From NCBI GenBank assembly GCA_017440755.1, contig JAFSGP010000009.1:1-54398 (forward strand): a DNA stretch of 54,398 nt. The letters run 5' to 3'. Numbering within the stretch: the stretch's first letter is position 1; every line of letters begins with the position of its first letter. Source of the stretch: Clostridia bacterium. GTDB taxonomy: Bacteria > Bacillota > Clostridia > Oscillospirales > Acutalibacteraceae. The position numbers and the translations under genes were made by a program. Positions 8,204 through 16,021 of the stretch are shown here, piece after piece. Under the pieces are notes generated by a model. It was not told the origin of the DNA. It was given only the letters and a program-made list of their open reading frames with translations, and ran no database searches.

Positions 8204-9409
8204 ATGTTAGTAGTACAGAAATTCGGCGGTAGCTCGGTAAAAGACGCGGAGCACGTCCTGAACGTGGCGCGCATCGTTACCGATACCTACAAAGAGGGCA
8301 ACGACGTGGTGGTGGTGGTGTCCGCTCAGGGCGATACCACCGACGACCTCATCGAAAAGGCGGAGGAAATCAATCCCCGCGGCAGCAAGCGCGAGATGGA
8401 TATGCTGCTGTCTGCCGGTGAGCAGATTTCCATTTCCCTGTTGGCGATGGCGATTGACTCGCTGGGCTTCCCTGCCATTTCCCTGTTGGGCTGGCAGGCG
8501 GGCTTTGAGACCAACAGCAAATATTCCACCGCCCGCATTAAGCGTGTCAACCCTGAGCGCATTCGCGCTGAGCTGGATAAAAAGCGCATTGTGGTGGTAG
8601 CCGGCTTCCAGGGTCTTAACAAGTACGACGATATCACCACGCTGGGTCGTGGCGGTTCGGATACCAGCGCGGTGGCGATTGCGGCGGCGATGCGTGCCGA
8701 TCTGTGCCAGATTTACACCGACGTAGAGGGCGTATACACCGCGGACCCCCGAAAGGTTTCCGGCGCCCGCAAGCTGGAGGAGATTACCTATAACGAAATG
8801 CTGGAAATGGCCACCTCCGGCGCACAGGTGTTGAACAACCGCTCGGTGGAGATGGCGAAGAAATACAACGTAGAGATGGAAGTGCTGTCCAGTCTGAAGC
8901 GGGTAGCAGGTACCAAAGTCAAGGAGGTAACGAAAGTGGAAAAAATGTTGATTAAGGGCGTGGCGAAGGACGACAGCGTGGCCCGTGTTGCAATTGTAGG
9001 TATGCCCGATAACCCCGGTATTGCGTTTAAGGTGTTCTCCCGCGTGGCAAAGGCGCACATCTGCGTGGATAACATTCTGCAGTCCATCGGTCGCGACGGC
9101 ACCAAGGATATCGCCTTTACCGTGCCCGCCAAGGACGCGGAGGACGCGGTAGCGGCGTTGAAGGAGTATGCCGAGGCGGTGGGCGCCAAGGACTTGGTGT
9201 GTGAGAAGGACGTGTCCAAGATTTCCATCGTGGGCGCGGGCATGGAGACCCACGAGAATGTGGCCGCCGGTATGTTCGAGGCGCTGGCAGATGCTAACAT
9301 CAACATTCAGACCATTTCCTCCAGCGAGATTCGCGTATCCGTGCTGGTGGATAAGAAGGACGGCGACCGCGCCGTGGAGGCGGTGCACCGCCATTTCTTC
9401 GGTGAATAA
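8204..9409 (+). CDS. lysC: Aspartate kinase
   Basis: The 401-residue kinase phosphorylates aspartate, the first step to lysine, threonine and methionine. The N-terminal motif KFGGSSV (residues 5-11), the TLGRGGSDTSA loop and two C-terminal ACT domains (about residues 255-325 and 340-401) are clear. Length fits the lysine- or lysine/threonine-regulated Bacillus-type enzyme. An in-frame internal ribosome site at 8921-8928 suggests that a separate beta subunit made of the ACT domains is also produced (see next entry). Neighbours are hom upstream and parA 29 bases downstream. Confidence 0.96.
   Translation: MLVVQKFGGSSVKDAEHVLNVARIVTDTYKEGNDVVVVVSAQGDTTDDLIEKAEEINPRGSKREMDMLLSAGEQISISLLAMAIDSLGFPAISLLGWQAGFETNSKYSTARIKRVNPERIRAELDKKRIVVVAGFQGLNKYDDITTLGRGGSDTSAVAIAAAMRADLCQIYTDVEGVYTADPRKVSGARKLEEITYNEMLEMATSGAQVLNNRSVEMAKKYNVEMEVLSSLKRVAGTKVKEVTKVEKMLIKGVAKDDSVARVAIVGMPDNPGIAFKVFSRVAKAHICVDNILQSIGRDGTKDIAFTVPAKDAEDAVAALKEYAEAVGAKDLVCEKDVSKISIVGAGMETHENVAAGMFEALADANINIQTISSSEIRVSVLVDKKDGDRAVEAVHRHFFGE
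8936..9409 (+). CDS. Likely internal translation start giving an aspartokinase beta subunit
   Basis: Inside lysC, AAGGAGGT (8921-8928) stands 7 bases before an in-frame GTG at 8936 (residue 245); an ATG follows three codons on (8945). The product would be 157 residues, VEKMLIKG to the end, and contain only the two ACT domains. In Bacillus subtilis aspartokinase II the beta subunit is made in exactly this way. The sequence shows the site; its use is inferred. The Glu-Val codons that form the site could also match by chance. Confidence 0.55.
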   Translation: MEKMLIKGVAKDDSVARVAIVGMPDNPGIAFKVFSRVAKAHICVDNILQSIGRDGTKDIAFTVPAKDAEDAVAALKEYAEAVGAKDLVCEKDVSKISIVGAGMETHENVAAGMFEALADANINIQTISSSEIRVSVLVDKKDGDRAVEAVHRHFFGE

Positions 9410-9438
9410 TCTCATTATTAGATAAAGGAAGTGGTACA

Positions 9439-10239
9439 ATGGCAGTCAAAAAGCAGACCAAGGTCATCTGTTTCGCCAACAACAAGGGCGGCAGCGGTAA
9501 ATCCACCACCTGTGCCAACGTAGGCTATTCTCTGGCGCAGATGGGCAAAAAGGTGCTGCTGCTGGACGGCGATATGCAGCTCAACCTCAGCCTGTCCTTT
9601 TTCCCCGAGGACGAGGTGCTGGCGATGGCGCAGGGGGAGAAGAACCTCTACCATGCCATTCGGGAGCAGAAGCCTCTCACCGACTACATTGTACCCACCG
9701 CCTACGAGGGGGTGGACTTGATTCCCTCCTCTACCTTGATGAGCGGCATCGAGTACGAGCTGTTCACCAAATGGCAGCGGGAACTGATTCTTAAGAAATG
9801 TCTCGCCCCCGTCCGTGACAGCGGCGAGTACGATTACATTCTGCTGGACGCTCCCCCCACGCTGGGTGGCTGGGTGATGAACCTGCTGTGTGCCGCCGAT
9901 GCGCTGGTGCTGCCGGTGGAGGCAAGCCCCTGGGGCCTGTTCGGTCTGGCGAATATGTTTGAGTTCTTGGGCGCGGTGCGGGATATGAACCCTGCATTGG
10001 AGCTGCTGGGCATCGCCCTGACCAAGGTGTCGGTGCGCAAGAATTATTTCAAGCAGACCATGGAGATTCTCAGCGATATGGAGGACGTGTACGTGTTCGA
10101 GTCCATCATTCGGGTGGACAGCTCTATCGAGTGGGCGCAGGACAGCAGCCGTCCCGTAGGAGCGTATAAGGCGAGCAGCCGCAGCGCTCAGGAATATGCC
10201 GCATTGGCAAAGGAGGTAGATGTCCGTGTCCATCGGTAA
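9439..10239 (+). CDS. ParA/Soj-family ATPase
   Basis: This 266-residue protein has the deviant Walker A motif KGGSGKST near residue 18, LLLDGDMQ as Walker A'-like strand and DYILLDAPP as Walker B. It belongs to the ParA/MinD/Soj group that positions DNA or protein cargo. The next gene overlaps its end by 20 bases and encodes a short ParB-domain protein, the usual partner. The pair sits behind lysC rather than near an origin or gidAB, so it may not be the main chromosome-partition system; cargo positioning is equally possible. Confidence 0.85.
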   Translation: MAVKKQTKVICFANNKGGSGKSTTCANVGYSLAQMGKKVLLLDGDMQLNLSLSFFPEDEVLAMAQGEKNLYHAIREQKPLTDYIVPTAYEGVDLIPSSTLMSGIEYELFTKWQRELILKKCLAPVRDSGEYDYILLDAPPTLGGWVMNLLCAADALVLPVEASPWGLFGLANMFEFLGAVRDMNPALELLGIALTKVSVRKNYFKQTMEILSDMEDVYVFESIIRVDSSIEWAQDSSRPVGAYKASSRSAQEYAALAKEVDVRVHR

Positions 10240-10660
10240 GAACAGCTTGGCGAGAGCCGCCGCCGCAAACGGCAGCCGTGCCGCCGCCGAAACCGCGAAA
10301 AACCCCGCCACCCTCCGCGAGGTGGCGTGTCAGGCTATCCTGCCGCTGAAAGGTAGGAAGTGGGCGGACGCCGCCCCCGAGCTTATCGCATCGGTGAAGA
10401 AACACGGGGTTATCCAGCCCGTTTTGCTGGCGCAGACGGGACCCGACGAGTTGCGGGTGTTAGATGGCGCCGCCCGTGTGTCTGCCGCGCTTGCAGCAGA
10501 GCTTAAGACGGTGCCTGCGGTGATTTTGGAGCTGACCGCCGCCGAGGCAACGGCTCTGCGCAAAGAATTGGTGAAATTCGCGGCGTCTGCCGCCCCGTCC
10601 CCCGTGACCGCTACGGAGGTTACGGCGGTGGGACAGGCAATGCCTGATTGGTTGCTTTAA
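10220..10660 (+). CDS. Short ParB-like protein with degenerate nucleotide motif
   Basis: A 146-residue protein (144 if GTG 10226 is used). The centre matches the ParB/Srx N-domain: ELIASVKKHGVIQPVLL then LRVLDGAARVSAALAAELKTVPAVIL. In ParB the CTP-binding box reads GERRxR; here it is GAARVS, so the key arginine pair is lost. There is no helix-turn-helix or C-terminal dimer domain. The AGGAGG at 10211-10216 is only 3 bases from ATG 10220 but 9 from GTG 10226, so GTG may be the true start. Likely a ParA partner or adaptor without parS binding; inference. Confidence 0.65.
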   Translation: MSVSIGKNSLARAAAANGSRAAAETAKNPATLREVACQAILPLKGRKWADAAPELIASVKKHGVIQPVLLAQTGPDELRVLDGAARVSAALAAELKTVPAVILELTAAEATALRKELVKFAASAAPSPVTATEVTAVGQAMPDWLL

Positions 10661-10668
10661 CAGAGACA

Positions 10669-10715
10669 GAAAGGTGTCTTCCCCACGTTGGGGGAGATGC
10701 CTTTCCGTGCTTTTT
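10669..10715 (+). terminator. Intrinsic terminator after the parAB-like genes
   Basis: A 16-base imperfect stem (GAAAGGTGTCTTCCCC pairing with the stretch ending GATGCCTTTC, G-U pairs included) is followed by GTGCTTTTT. Confidence 0.75.
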
Positions 10716-10720
10716 AGGGC

Positions 10721-10738
10721 ATGTTACTTTTTTAACAA
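10721..10738. promoter_or_regulatory. Candidate Rex (redox) operator upstream of rnf
   Basis: ATGTTAC-TTTT-TTAACAA matches the clostridial Rex consensus TTGTTAA-N4-TTAACAA at 12 of 14 defined positions, with a perfect right half-site. The possible -35 of the rnf promoter lies within it. Rex is an NADH/NAD-sensing repressor known to control fermentation genes in clostridia. Confidence 0.5.
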
Positions 10739-10760
10739 CACAAAAAAGGCAATCGATTAT
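10732..10760 (+). promoter_or_regulatory. Possible promoter of the rnf operon
   Basis: TTAACA (10732-10737), 17 bases, GATTAT (10755-10760). The -10 match is only 4 of 6. A small hairpin TGGGA-GAAA-TCCCA (10787-10800) lies in the leader before rnfC. Confidence 0.4.
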
Positions 10761-10828
10761 TATTTTTGCGATTTTTGGAACACTAATGGGAGAAATCCCA
10801 ATTTTCATAAAAACAAGTGAGGTAGCGT

Positions 10829-12163
10829 ATGAAAATGCGTACATTCAAGCACGGCATTCACCCCAACGACGGCAAGGCGCTGACCGCCGATGCGGCGATT
10901 CAGCCCTTCTTCCCCAAAGGGGAGGCGGTATACCCGCTTTCCCAGCATATTGGCGCCCCTTCCAAGCCCGTGGTGGCGGTGGGGGACACCGTTACCGTGG
11001 GACAGATGCTGGCACAGCCCGACGGCTTTATTTCCGCCGCGGTGTGCAGCGCGGTTTCCGGCAAGGTGAAGGCGATTGAGCGCCGCCGCACGGTAAACGG
11101 CAAAGAGGTAAAGTCTATCGTGGTGGACAACGACGGATTGTTCACCCCCTGCGAGGGTTACGATACCCCTCGTGACTACACCACCCTATCCCCTGGGGAG
11201 ATACTGGACATCGTCCGCGATGCGGGCATTGTGGGACAGGGCGGCGCCGGTTTTCCCACCCACGTCAAGCTGACCATGAAGGAGGGGGTACAGCCGGAAT
11301 ATATTCTGGTGAATGCCGCCGAGTGTGAGCCTTACCTTACTTCCGACTATCGCCTGATGCTGGAGCGACCCGAACAGGTGCTGGAGGGCTTGCAGGTGCT
11401 GCTGCATATGTTCCCCGCCGCCCGTGCGGTTATCGGCATTGAGGCGAACAAGCCCCGAGCGATTTCTCTGCTGACCGAGAAGACGGCGGATACACCCCGT
11501 ATTTCGGTGCAGGCCTTGGACACCAAATACCCCCAGGGCGGCGAGAGAATGCTGATTCGCGCCATCACGGGACGGGAAATCCACGCTACGAAGCTGCCGA
11601 TTTCCGCGGGCTGTGTGGTGCTTAATCTGTCCACCGTGGTTTCCATCGGACAGGCGGTGTGCCACCGCATTCCGCAGATTTCCACCGTGGTCAGCATCAC
11701 GGGTGACGCGGTGGCAAATCCCTGCAATCTGGAGGTGCCCGTGGGCAGCAGCCAGCGGGAGGTACTGGATTTTGCAGGCGGCTTAAAGGCGGAGGCGGAA
11801 AAGATTATTTCCGGTGGTCCGCTGATGGGCATTTCGATGATTAGTCTGGACGTGCCGATTCTCAAGACCAGTGGCGCCATACTGGCAATGCAGAGGGACG
11901 AGGTAGCCATGTGGGAGCCCACCGCCTGCATTCGTTGCGGACGCTGTGTGCGTGCCTGTCCCGAGTTTTTGCTGCCCCCGATGCTGTCGCAGGCCGCCGA
12001 TAGCGGCGACTGGGAGAGCTTTGAGAAGCTGTACGGCATCGAGTGTATGGAGTGCGGCTCCTGCACCTTTGTGTGTCCGGCAAAGCGGCGGCTGACCCAG
12101 TCCTTCCGCACCGCGAAGGCCACGCTCAACGATAAGCGTCGCGCCGCGCTGAACAAGGGCTGA
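10829..12163 (+). CDS. rnfC: Rnf complex subunit C (NADH-binding, peripheral)
   Basis: The 444-residue subunit carries the cytoplasmic NADH/FMN module of the ferredoxin:NAD oxidoreductase. The N-terminal hybrid/barrel region (KHGIHPNDGK) is followed by the flavin/NADH site (GQGGAGFPTHVK, then NAAECEPYLTSDYR) and two 4Fe-4S motifs: CIRCGRCVRACP (Cys367, 370, 373, 377) and CMECGSCTFVCP (Cys406, 409, 412, 416). It is the first gene of the clostridial order C-D-G-E-A-B. The length is typical for Gram-positive RnfC. Confidence 0.96.
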   Translation: MKMRTFKHGIHPNDGKALTADAAIQPFFPKGEAVYPLSQHIGAPSKPVVAVGDTVTVGQMLAQPDGFISAAVCSAVSGKVKAIERRRTVNGKEVKSIVVDNDGLFTPCEGYDTPRDYTTLSPGEILDIVRDAGIVGQGGAGFPTHVKLTMKEGVQPEYILVNAAECEPYLTSDYRLMLERPEQVLEGLQVLLHMFPAARAVIGIEANKPRAISLLTEKTADTPRISVQALDTKYPQGGERMLIRAITGREIHATKLPISAGCVVLNLSTVVSIGQAVCHRIPQISTVVSITGDAVANPCNLEVPVGSSQREVLDFAGGLKAEAEKIISGGPLMGISMISLDVPILKTSGAILAMQRDEVAMWEPTACIRCGRCVRACPEFLLPPMLSQAADSGDWESFEKLYGIECMECGSCTFVCPAKRRLTQSFRTAKATLNDKRRAALNKG

Positions 12164-12206
12164 TTCTTCATTATTCGCATTACCTTAAGAAAGGACGGAT
12201 TTTCCT

Positions 12207-13196
12207 ATGGCTAATCTTTCCACCGCCCCCCATATACGCGGCGGGCTACTCACGTCTACCATCATGCGGGACGTGACCATTGCCCTGTTGCCGGCGTTGG
12301 TGATGGGTGTGTTTGTGTTTGGACTGCGCGCGTTGTTGGTTATTGTGCTGTGTGCGGTGACCTCGGTGCTGACCGAGTATCTCTATCGACGGCTGATGAA
12401 GCTGCCCCAGACCGTATCCGACGGTAGTGCGTTGGTGACGGGTCTGATTTTGGCGATGAACCTGCCTGCCACGGTGCCCTTTTGGATTCCCGTGATGGGT
12501 TCGGTGTTTGCCATTCTGGTGGTCAAGCAGCTGTTCGGTGGCTTGGGGCAGAATATTATGAACCCCGCGCTGGCGGCGCGCTGTTTCCTGCTCATCTCCT
12601 TCCCCGCGCTGGTGGGAGCGGGTATGCCCGCCGTGGGCAATCTGTTCCGTGAGGGCGCGTGGCAGTTTGTCAGCGGTCTGACGGTGGATGCCGTCACCGG
12701 TGCGACCCCTCTGCAGATGCTCAAGGACGGGCAGACGGTGGACCTGCTGCAGGCCTTTTTGGGTCTGCACAGTGGTTGCATTGGTGAAACCTCGACGCTG
12801 GCCATTCTGGTGGGCGGCGTGTACATGCTGTGCCGCGGGGTTATCAGCCCCCGCATTCCCTGTATTTATCTGGCATCGACCATCGGCTTTATCGCCCTGT
12901 TCTGCGCGGTGACGGATAGAGCGCTGACGGCAAACTTCTTGGTAGGACAGCTGGTTACCGGCGGTCTGATGGCGGGTGCGGTGTTTATGGCCACCGACTA
13001 TACCACCTCCCCCATCACCGCATGGGGTCAGGTGATTTACTGCGTATTGATTGGTCTGCTCACCGCCCTGTTCCGCGTGTTCGGTTCGGCGGCGGAGGGG
13101 GTTTCCTATGCAATTATCATCGGCAATACCTTGGTGCCGCTGATTGAAAAGGTGACCATCCCCCGTGCATTCGGAAAGCGAGGTGGGGCGAAATGA
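12207..13196 (+). CDS. rnfD: Rnf complex subunit D (membrane, FMN-bearing)
   Basis: A 329-residue polytopic membrane subunit of the NqrB/RnfD family. The motif DAVTGATP places the covalent FMN on Thr167. About nine to ten hydrophobic segments are visible, including LPALVMGVFVFGLRALLVIV and GQNIMNPALAARCFLLISFP, the latter a conserved RnfD stretch. The end overlaps rnfG by 4 bases (ATGA), which indicates coupled translation. Flavin attachment would be carried out by the ApbE encoded about 4 kb downstream. Confidence 0.96.
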   Translation: MANLSTAPHIRGGLLTSTIMRDVTIALLPALVMGVFVFGLRALLVIVLCAVTSVLTEYLYRRLMKLPQTVSDGSALVTGLILAMNLPATVPFWIPVMGSVFAILVVKQLFGGLGQNIMNPALAARCFLLISFPALVGAGMPAVGNLFREGAWQFVSGLTVDAVTGATPLQMLKDGQTVDLLQAFLGLHSGCIGETSTLAILVGGVYMLCRGVISPRIPCIYLASTIGFIALFCAVTDRALTANFLVGQLVTGGLMAGAVFMATDYTTSPITAWGQVIYCVLIGLLTALFRVFGSAAEGVSYAIIIGNTLVPLIEKVTIPRAFGKRGGAK

Positions 13197-13756
13197 AAAC
13201 GATTTTTAAAAACACCGGCATTCTACTGCTGATTACGGTGGTGGCGGCGGTAGCTCTGTCCTTTGTGTACGAGCTGACCAAGGAGCCTATCGCCCGCGCC
13301 GAGCAGCAGGCGAAGGTGGAGGCCTATCAGGCGGTGTATACCGATGCCGCCTCCTTTGGGGACGTGGCGGACAGCGCCTCTCTGCTGAAAACCTATAACG
13401 CTACTCTCTCTGCCGGTACGGCGGTAGAAGAGGTGTATACGGCGGACACGGCTGACGGCAATCGTCTGGGCTACGTGATGGCGGTGACCGCCAAAGGCTA
13501 CGGTGGTGACGTAAAGATTGCTCTGGGTATTGACGTGAGCGGCAAGGTGGTGGGCTACGCGGTGCTCAGCCACAGCGAGACCCCCGGTTTTGGCGCCAAT
13601 ATGGAGAATGCGGACGTGGCGGCACAGTTTGACGGTATCACCGCCGCCGACCAGCTGGACGGCATCACCGGCGCCACCTATACCACCAACGCTCTGAAGG
13701 CGGAGACACAGGCCGCCATCGATTTGGTGAAACAGCTGGAAGGGGGTACCGTATGA
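13193..13756 (+). CDS. rnfG: Rnf complex subunit G (FMN_bind, extracytosolic)
   Basis: A 187-residue subunit with one N-terminal transmembrane helix (TGILLLITVVAAVALSF) and an extracytosolic FMN_bind domain. The motif DGITGATYTTNAL marks Thr162 as the probable FMN site. Family features GYGGDVKIALGID and SHSETPGFG are present. It overlaps both rnfD and rnfE by 4 bases. Confidence 0.96.
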   Translation: MKTIFKNTGILLLITVVAAVALSFVYELTKEPIARAEQQAKVEAYQAVYTDAASFGDVADSASLLKTYNATLSAGTAVEEVYTADTADGNRLGYVMAVTAKGYGGDVKIALGIDVSGKVVGYAVLSHSETPGFGANMENADVAAQFDGITAADQLDGITGATYTTNALKAETQAAIDLVKQLEGGTV

Positions 13757-14550
13757 TGAAAAAAGCGCTGGACCGCATTGTCAGCGGTATTTTGAAAGAA
13801 AACCCCGTTCTGGTGCTGATGTTGGGTATGTGCGCCACGTTGGCGGTGACCACCAATGCCATCAATGGCTTGGGCATGGGTCTTTCCACCGCGGCGGTGC
13901 TGATTCTCTCCAACCTGATGATTTCTCTGCTGCGCAAGGTGATTCCCGGCGGTGTGCGTATGCCCGCCTATATCGTGATTATTGCTACCTTCGTGACCAT
14001 CGTGCAGCTGCTGCTGCAGGCATACGTGCCGTCGCTGTACGAGTCTCTGGGTATTTTTATTCCGCTGATTGTGGTGAACTGCATCATTCTGGGTCGCGCA
14101 GAGGCCTTTGCCTCCCAGAACGGTCCTTTGCTGTCGGTGTGCGACGGCATCGGCATGGGTCTGGGCTTTACGCTGGCGCTGACCCTCATTGGCTTGGTGC
14201 GGGAGTTTTTCGGCAGCGGTTCCGCCTTCGGCATTATGGTGATGCCGGAAGCCTATGAGCCCGTGGCCATTCTGGTCATGGCGCCCGGTGCCTTCTTCGT
14301 GCTGGCCGTTCTCACCGCCCTTCAGAATAAGTTCCACGCTCCCAGCGCCACCAACCGCAAGGAGCAGCAGAGCAATCTGGCCTGCGGCGGCAACTGCGCC
14401 ACCTGCACCGGCTGTGCAGGCGCGGTCAACCACCGTATGGTGGCGGAGAAAACGGCGGAGCACGCTCGCAAACTGGCAGAACAGCGTAAGGCGGCCGCCG
14501 AAGCCAAAAAGGCGGAAGCCAACAAACAGGAAGGCGGTGAGTCGGTATGA
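13753..14550 (+). CDS. rnfE: Rnf complex subunit E with Cys-rich C-terminal extension
   Basis: The first 200 or so residues form the six-helix RnfE/NqrD membrane subunit (KENPVLVLMLGMCATLAVT, the RnfA/E-type half motif with a conserved Cys). Most RnfE proteins end there. This one continues for about 60 residues: a cluster C-x3-C-x2-C-x2-C (Cys211, 215, 218, 221), then a Lys/Ala/Glu-rich helix (RKAAAEAKKAEANK). The extension could bind metal or an iron-sulfur centre; that is inference. ATG 13753 and ATG 13756 are adjacent; either may be used. It overlaps rnfA by 4 bases. Confidence 0.95.
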   Translation: MMKKALDRIVSGILKENPVLVLMLGMCATLAVTTNAINGLGMGLSTAAVLILSNLMISLLRKVIPGGVRMPAYIVIIATFVTIVQLLLQAYVPSLYESLGIFIPLIVVNCIILGRAEAFASQNGPLLSVCDGIGMGLGFTLALTLIGLVREFFGSGSAFGIMVMPEAYEPVAILVMAPGAFFVLAVLTALQNKFHAPSATNRKEQQSNLACGGNCATCTGCAGAVNHRMVAEKTAEHARKLAEQRKAAAEAKKAEANKQEGGESV

Positions 14551-15125
14551 TGCGCTTGTTGCTTTTATTGCTGACCACCGCGCTTATCAACAACGTGGTG
14601 CTCAGCCAGTTCTTAGGGTTGTGCCCCTTCTTGGGCGTGTCTAAAAGCGTGAAAACCGCCGCCGGTATGGGTGGCGCGGTCATTTTCGTCATCACCCTTT
14701 CCTCCGCCCTCACCAGCCTGCTTTACAACTACGTGCTGGTGCCGCTGGAGCTCAAGTATATGGAGACCATCGTCTTTATTCTGGTGATTGCCGCATTGGT
14801 GCAGCTGGTGGAGATGGCGCTCAAGAAGTTCAGCCACGGTCTGTATGCGGCGCTGGGTGTGTACCTGCCGCTGATTACCACCAACTGCGCGGTGCTGGGC
14901 GTGGCGCTCACCAACGTGCAGAATGAGTACGATTTCCTCACAAGCGTGGTGGCGGGCTTCGGTACCGCCCTCGGCTTTGCCATTGCTATCATCATTATGG
15001 CGGGTCTGCGGGAGAAGATGAAGTATAATGAAGTGCCCAACGCGTTCAAGGGAATGCCGATTGTGCTGGTGACCGCCGGTTTGATGGCGATTGCCTTCTC
15101 CGGCTTCTCCGGTCTGCAGCTGTAA
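14547..15125 (+). CDS. rnfA: Rnf complex subunit A
   Basis: A 192-residue, six-helix membrane subunit of the RnfA/NqrE family. The N-terminal motif INNVVLSQFLGLCPFLGVS and the central LPLITTNCAVLGVAL hold the conserved cysteines that bind a 2Fe-2S cluster in the membrane between RnfA and RnfE. Inverted-topology similarity to rnfE is as expected. rnfB follows after 15 bases. Confidence 0.97.
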   Translation: MMRLLLLLLTTALINNVVLSQFLGLCPFLGVSKSVKTAAGMGGAVIFVITLSSALTSLLYNYVLVPLELKYMETIVFILVIAALVQLVEMALKKFSHGLYAALGVYLPLITTNCAVLGVALTNVQNEYDFLTSVVAGFGTALGFAIAIIIMAGLREKMKYNEVPNAFKGMPIVLVTAGLMAIAFSGFSGLQL

Positions 15126-15140
15126 GGAGGTGGCGACAAG

Positions 15141-15941
15141 ATGATAGAAGCAATCGGAATCGCCACCGCCGTTGTAGGCGGCGTGGGTTTGGTAATTGGT
15201 TTATTGCTGGGTCTGGCGGGTCGCGTTTTCCACGTGCATGTGGACGAAACCGAGGTAGCGGTGCGCGAGCTGCTCCCCGGTAACAACTGCGGCGGTTGCG
15301 GCTATGCGGGCTGTGATGCGCTGGCGGCAGCTATTGTCAGCGGCGAGGCGAAGGCGTCCGCCTGTCCCGTGGGCGGCGAGAGCGTGGCTCACGCCATTGC
15401 CGCCATTATGGGCGCGGAGGCGGAGTCGGTGGAACGGCAGGTTGCCTTTGTGCATTGCGCGGGCACCTGCGATAAGGTGAAGCGGGAAGCGGACTATTTC
15501 GGCATACGGGACTGCCGTCAGGCGGTGACGGTGCCGGGTGCTACCGGTAAAATGTGCTCTACCGCCTGCCTGGGTCTGGGCACCTGTGTGGCGGTGTGTC
15601 CCGCCGGCGCCATTCGGATTGAGAACGGCGTGGCGGTGGTGAACCCCGACAAGTGCATCAGCTGCGGCTGTTGTGTGGCTCTGTGTCCCCAGCACATCAT
15701 TGGGCTGCGCCCCGCGGATAAGCCGGTGGCGGTGGCCTGCTCCTCCCACAAGGCGGGCAAGGCGGTAAAGGTCGCCTGCGATGCGGGCTGTATCGCCTGT
15801 GGCATCTGCCAGAAGGTATGTCCCCACGATGCCATTCACGTGGTGGATAACCTGGCGCAGATTGACTACGAAAAGTGTACCTCCTGCGGCGCTTGCGTGG
15901 CAAAATGCCCCGTAAAAGTTATCCATACCGCAGAAAGTTAA
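15141..15941 (+). CDS. rnfB: Rnf complex subunit B (ferredoxin-accepting)
   Basis: The 266-residue subunit accepts electrons from reduced ferredoxin. One N-terminal transmembrane helix is followed by the Fe-S domain motif CGGCGYAGC (Cys50, 53, 58, with Cys75), then an 8-Cys-type region. Three CxxCxxCxxxCP-type motifs follow: CISCGCCVALCP, CIACGICQKVCP and CTSCGACVAKCP, with a further set ending ...CVAVCP. It is the last gene of the canonical rnf set. After 80 bases the flavoprotein genes continue on the same strand. Confidence 0.97.
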   Translation: MIEAIGIATAVVGGVGLVIGLLLGLAGRVFHVHVDETEVAVRELLPGNNCGGCGYAGCDALAAAIVSGEAKASACPVGGESVAHAIAAIMGAEAESVERQVAFVHCAGTCDKVKREADYFGIRDCRQAVTVPGATGKMCSTACLGLGTCVAVCPAGAIRIENGVAVVNPDKCISCGCCVALCPQHIIGLRPADKPVAVACSSHKAGKAVKVACDAGCIACGICQKVCPHDAIHVVDNLAQIDYEKCTSCGACVAKCPVKVIHTAES

Positions 15942-15982
15942 ATTTTTTTCGTATAGACCGCGTTTTTCTCCATATAGTAGGG

Positions 15983-15998
15983 GTGTGTAGAAACACAC
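15983..15998 (+). other. Small hairpin between rnfB and the lipoprotein gene
   Basis: GTGTGT-AGAA-ACACAC, a perfect 6-base stem. No T run follows, so it is not a standard terminator. It could be an mRNA-stability or partial-attenuation element. A TATAGT at 15973-15978 has no convincing -35. Confidence 0.35.
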
Positions 15999-16021
15999 GA
16001 TGACAGAACGGAGGAAACGCG

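Noticed and set aside
8207..9439. 410-residue open frame on the minus strand opposite lysC
   Set aside because: It is an antisense shadow of a clear aspartate kinase gene; His/Gln-rich composition and no ribosome site. GC-rich codons with third-position bias create many such frames.
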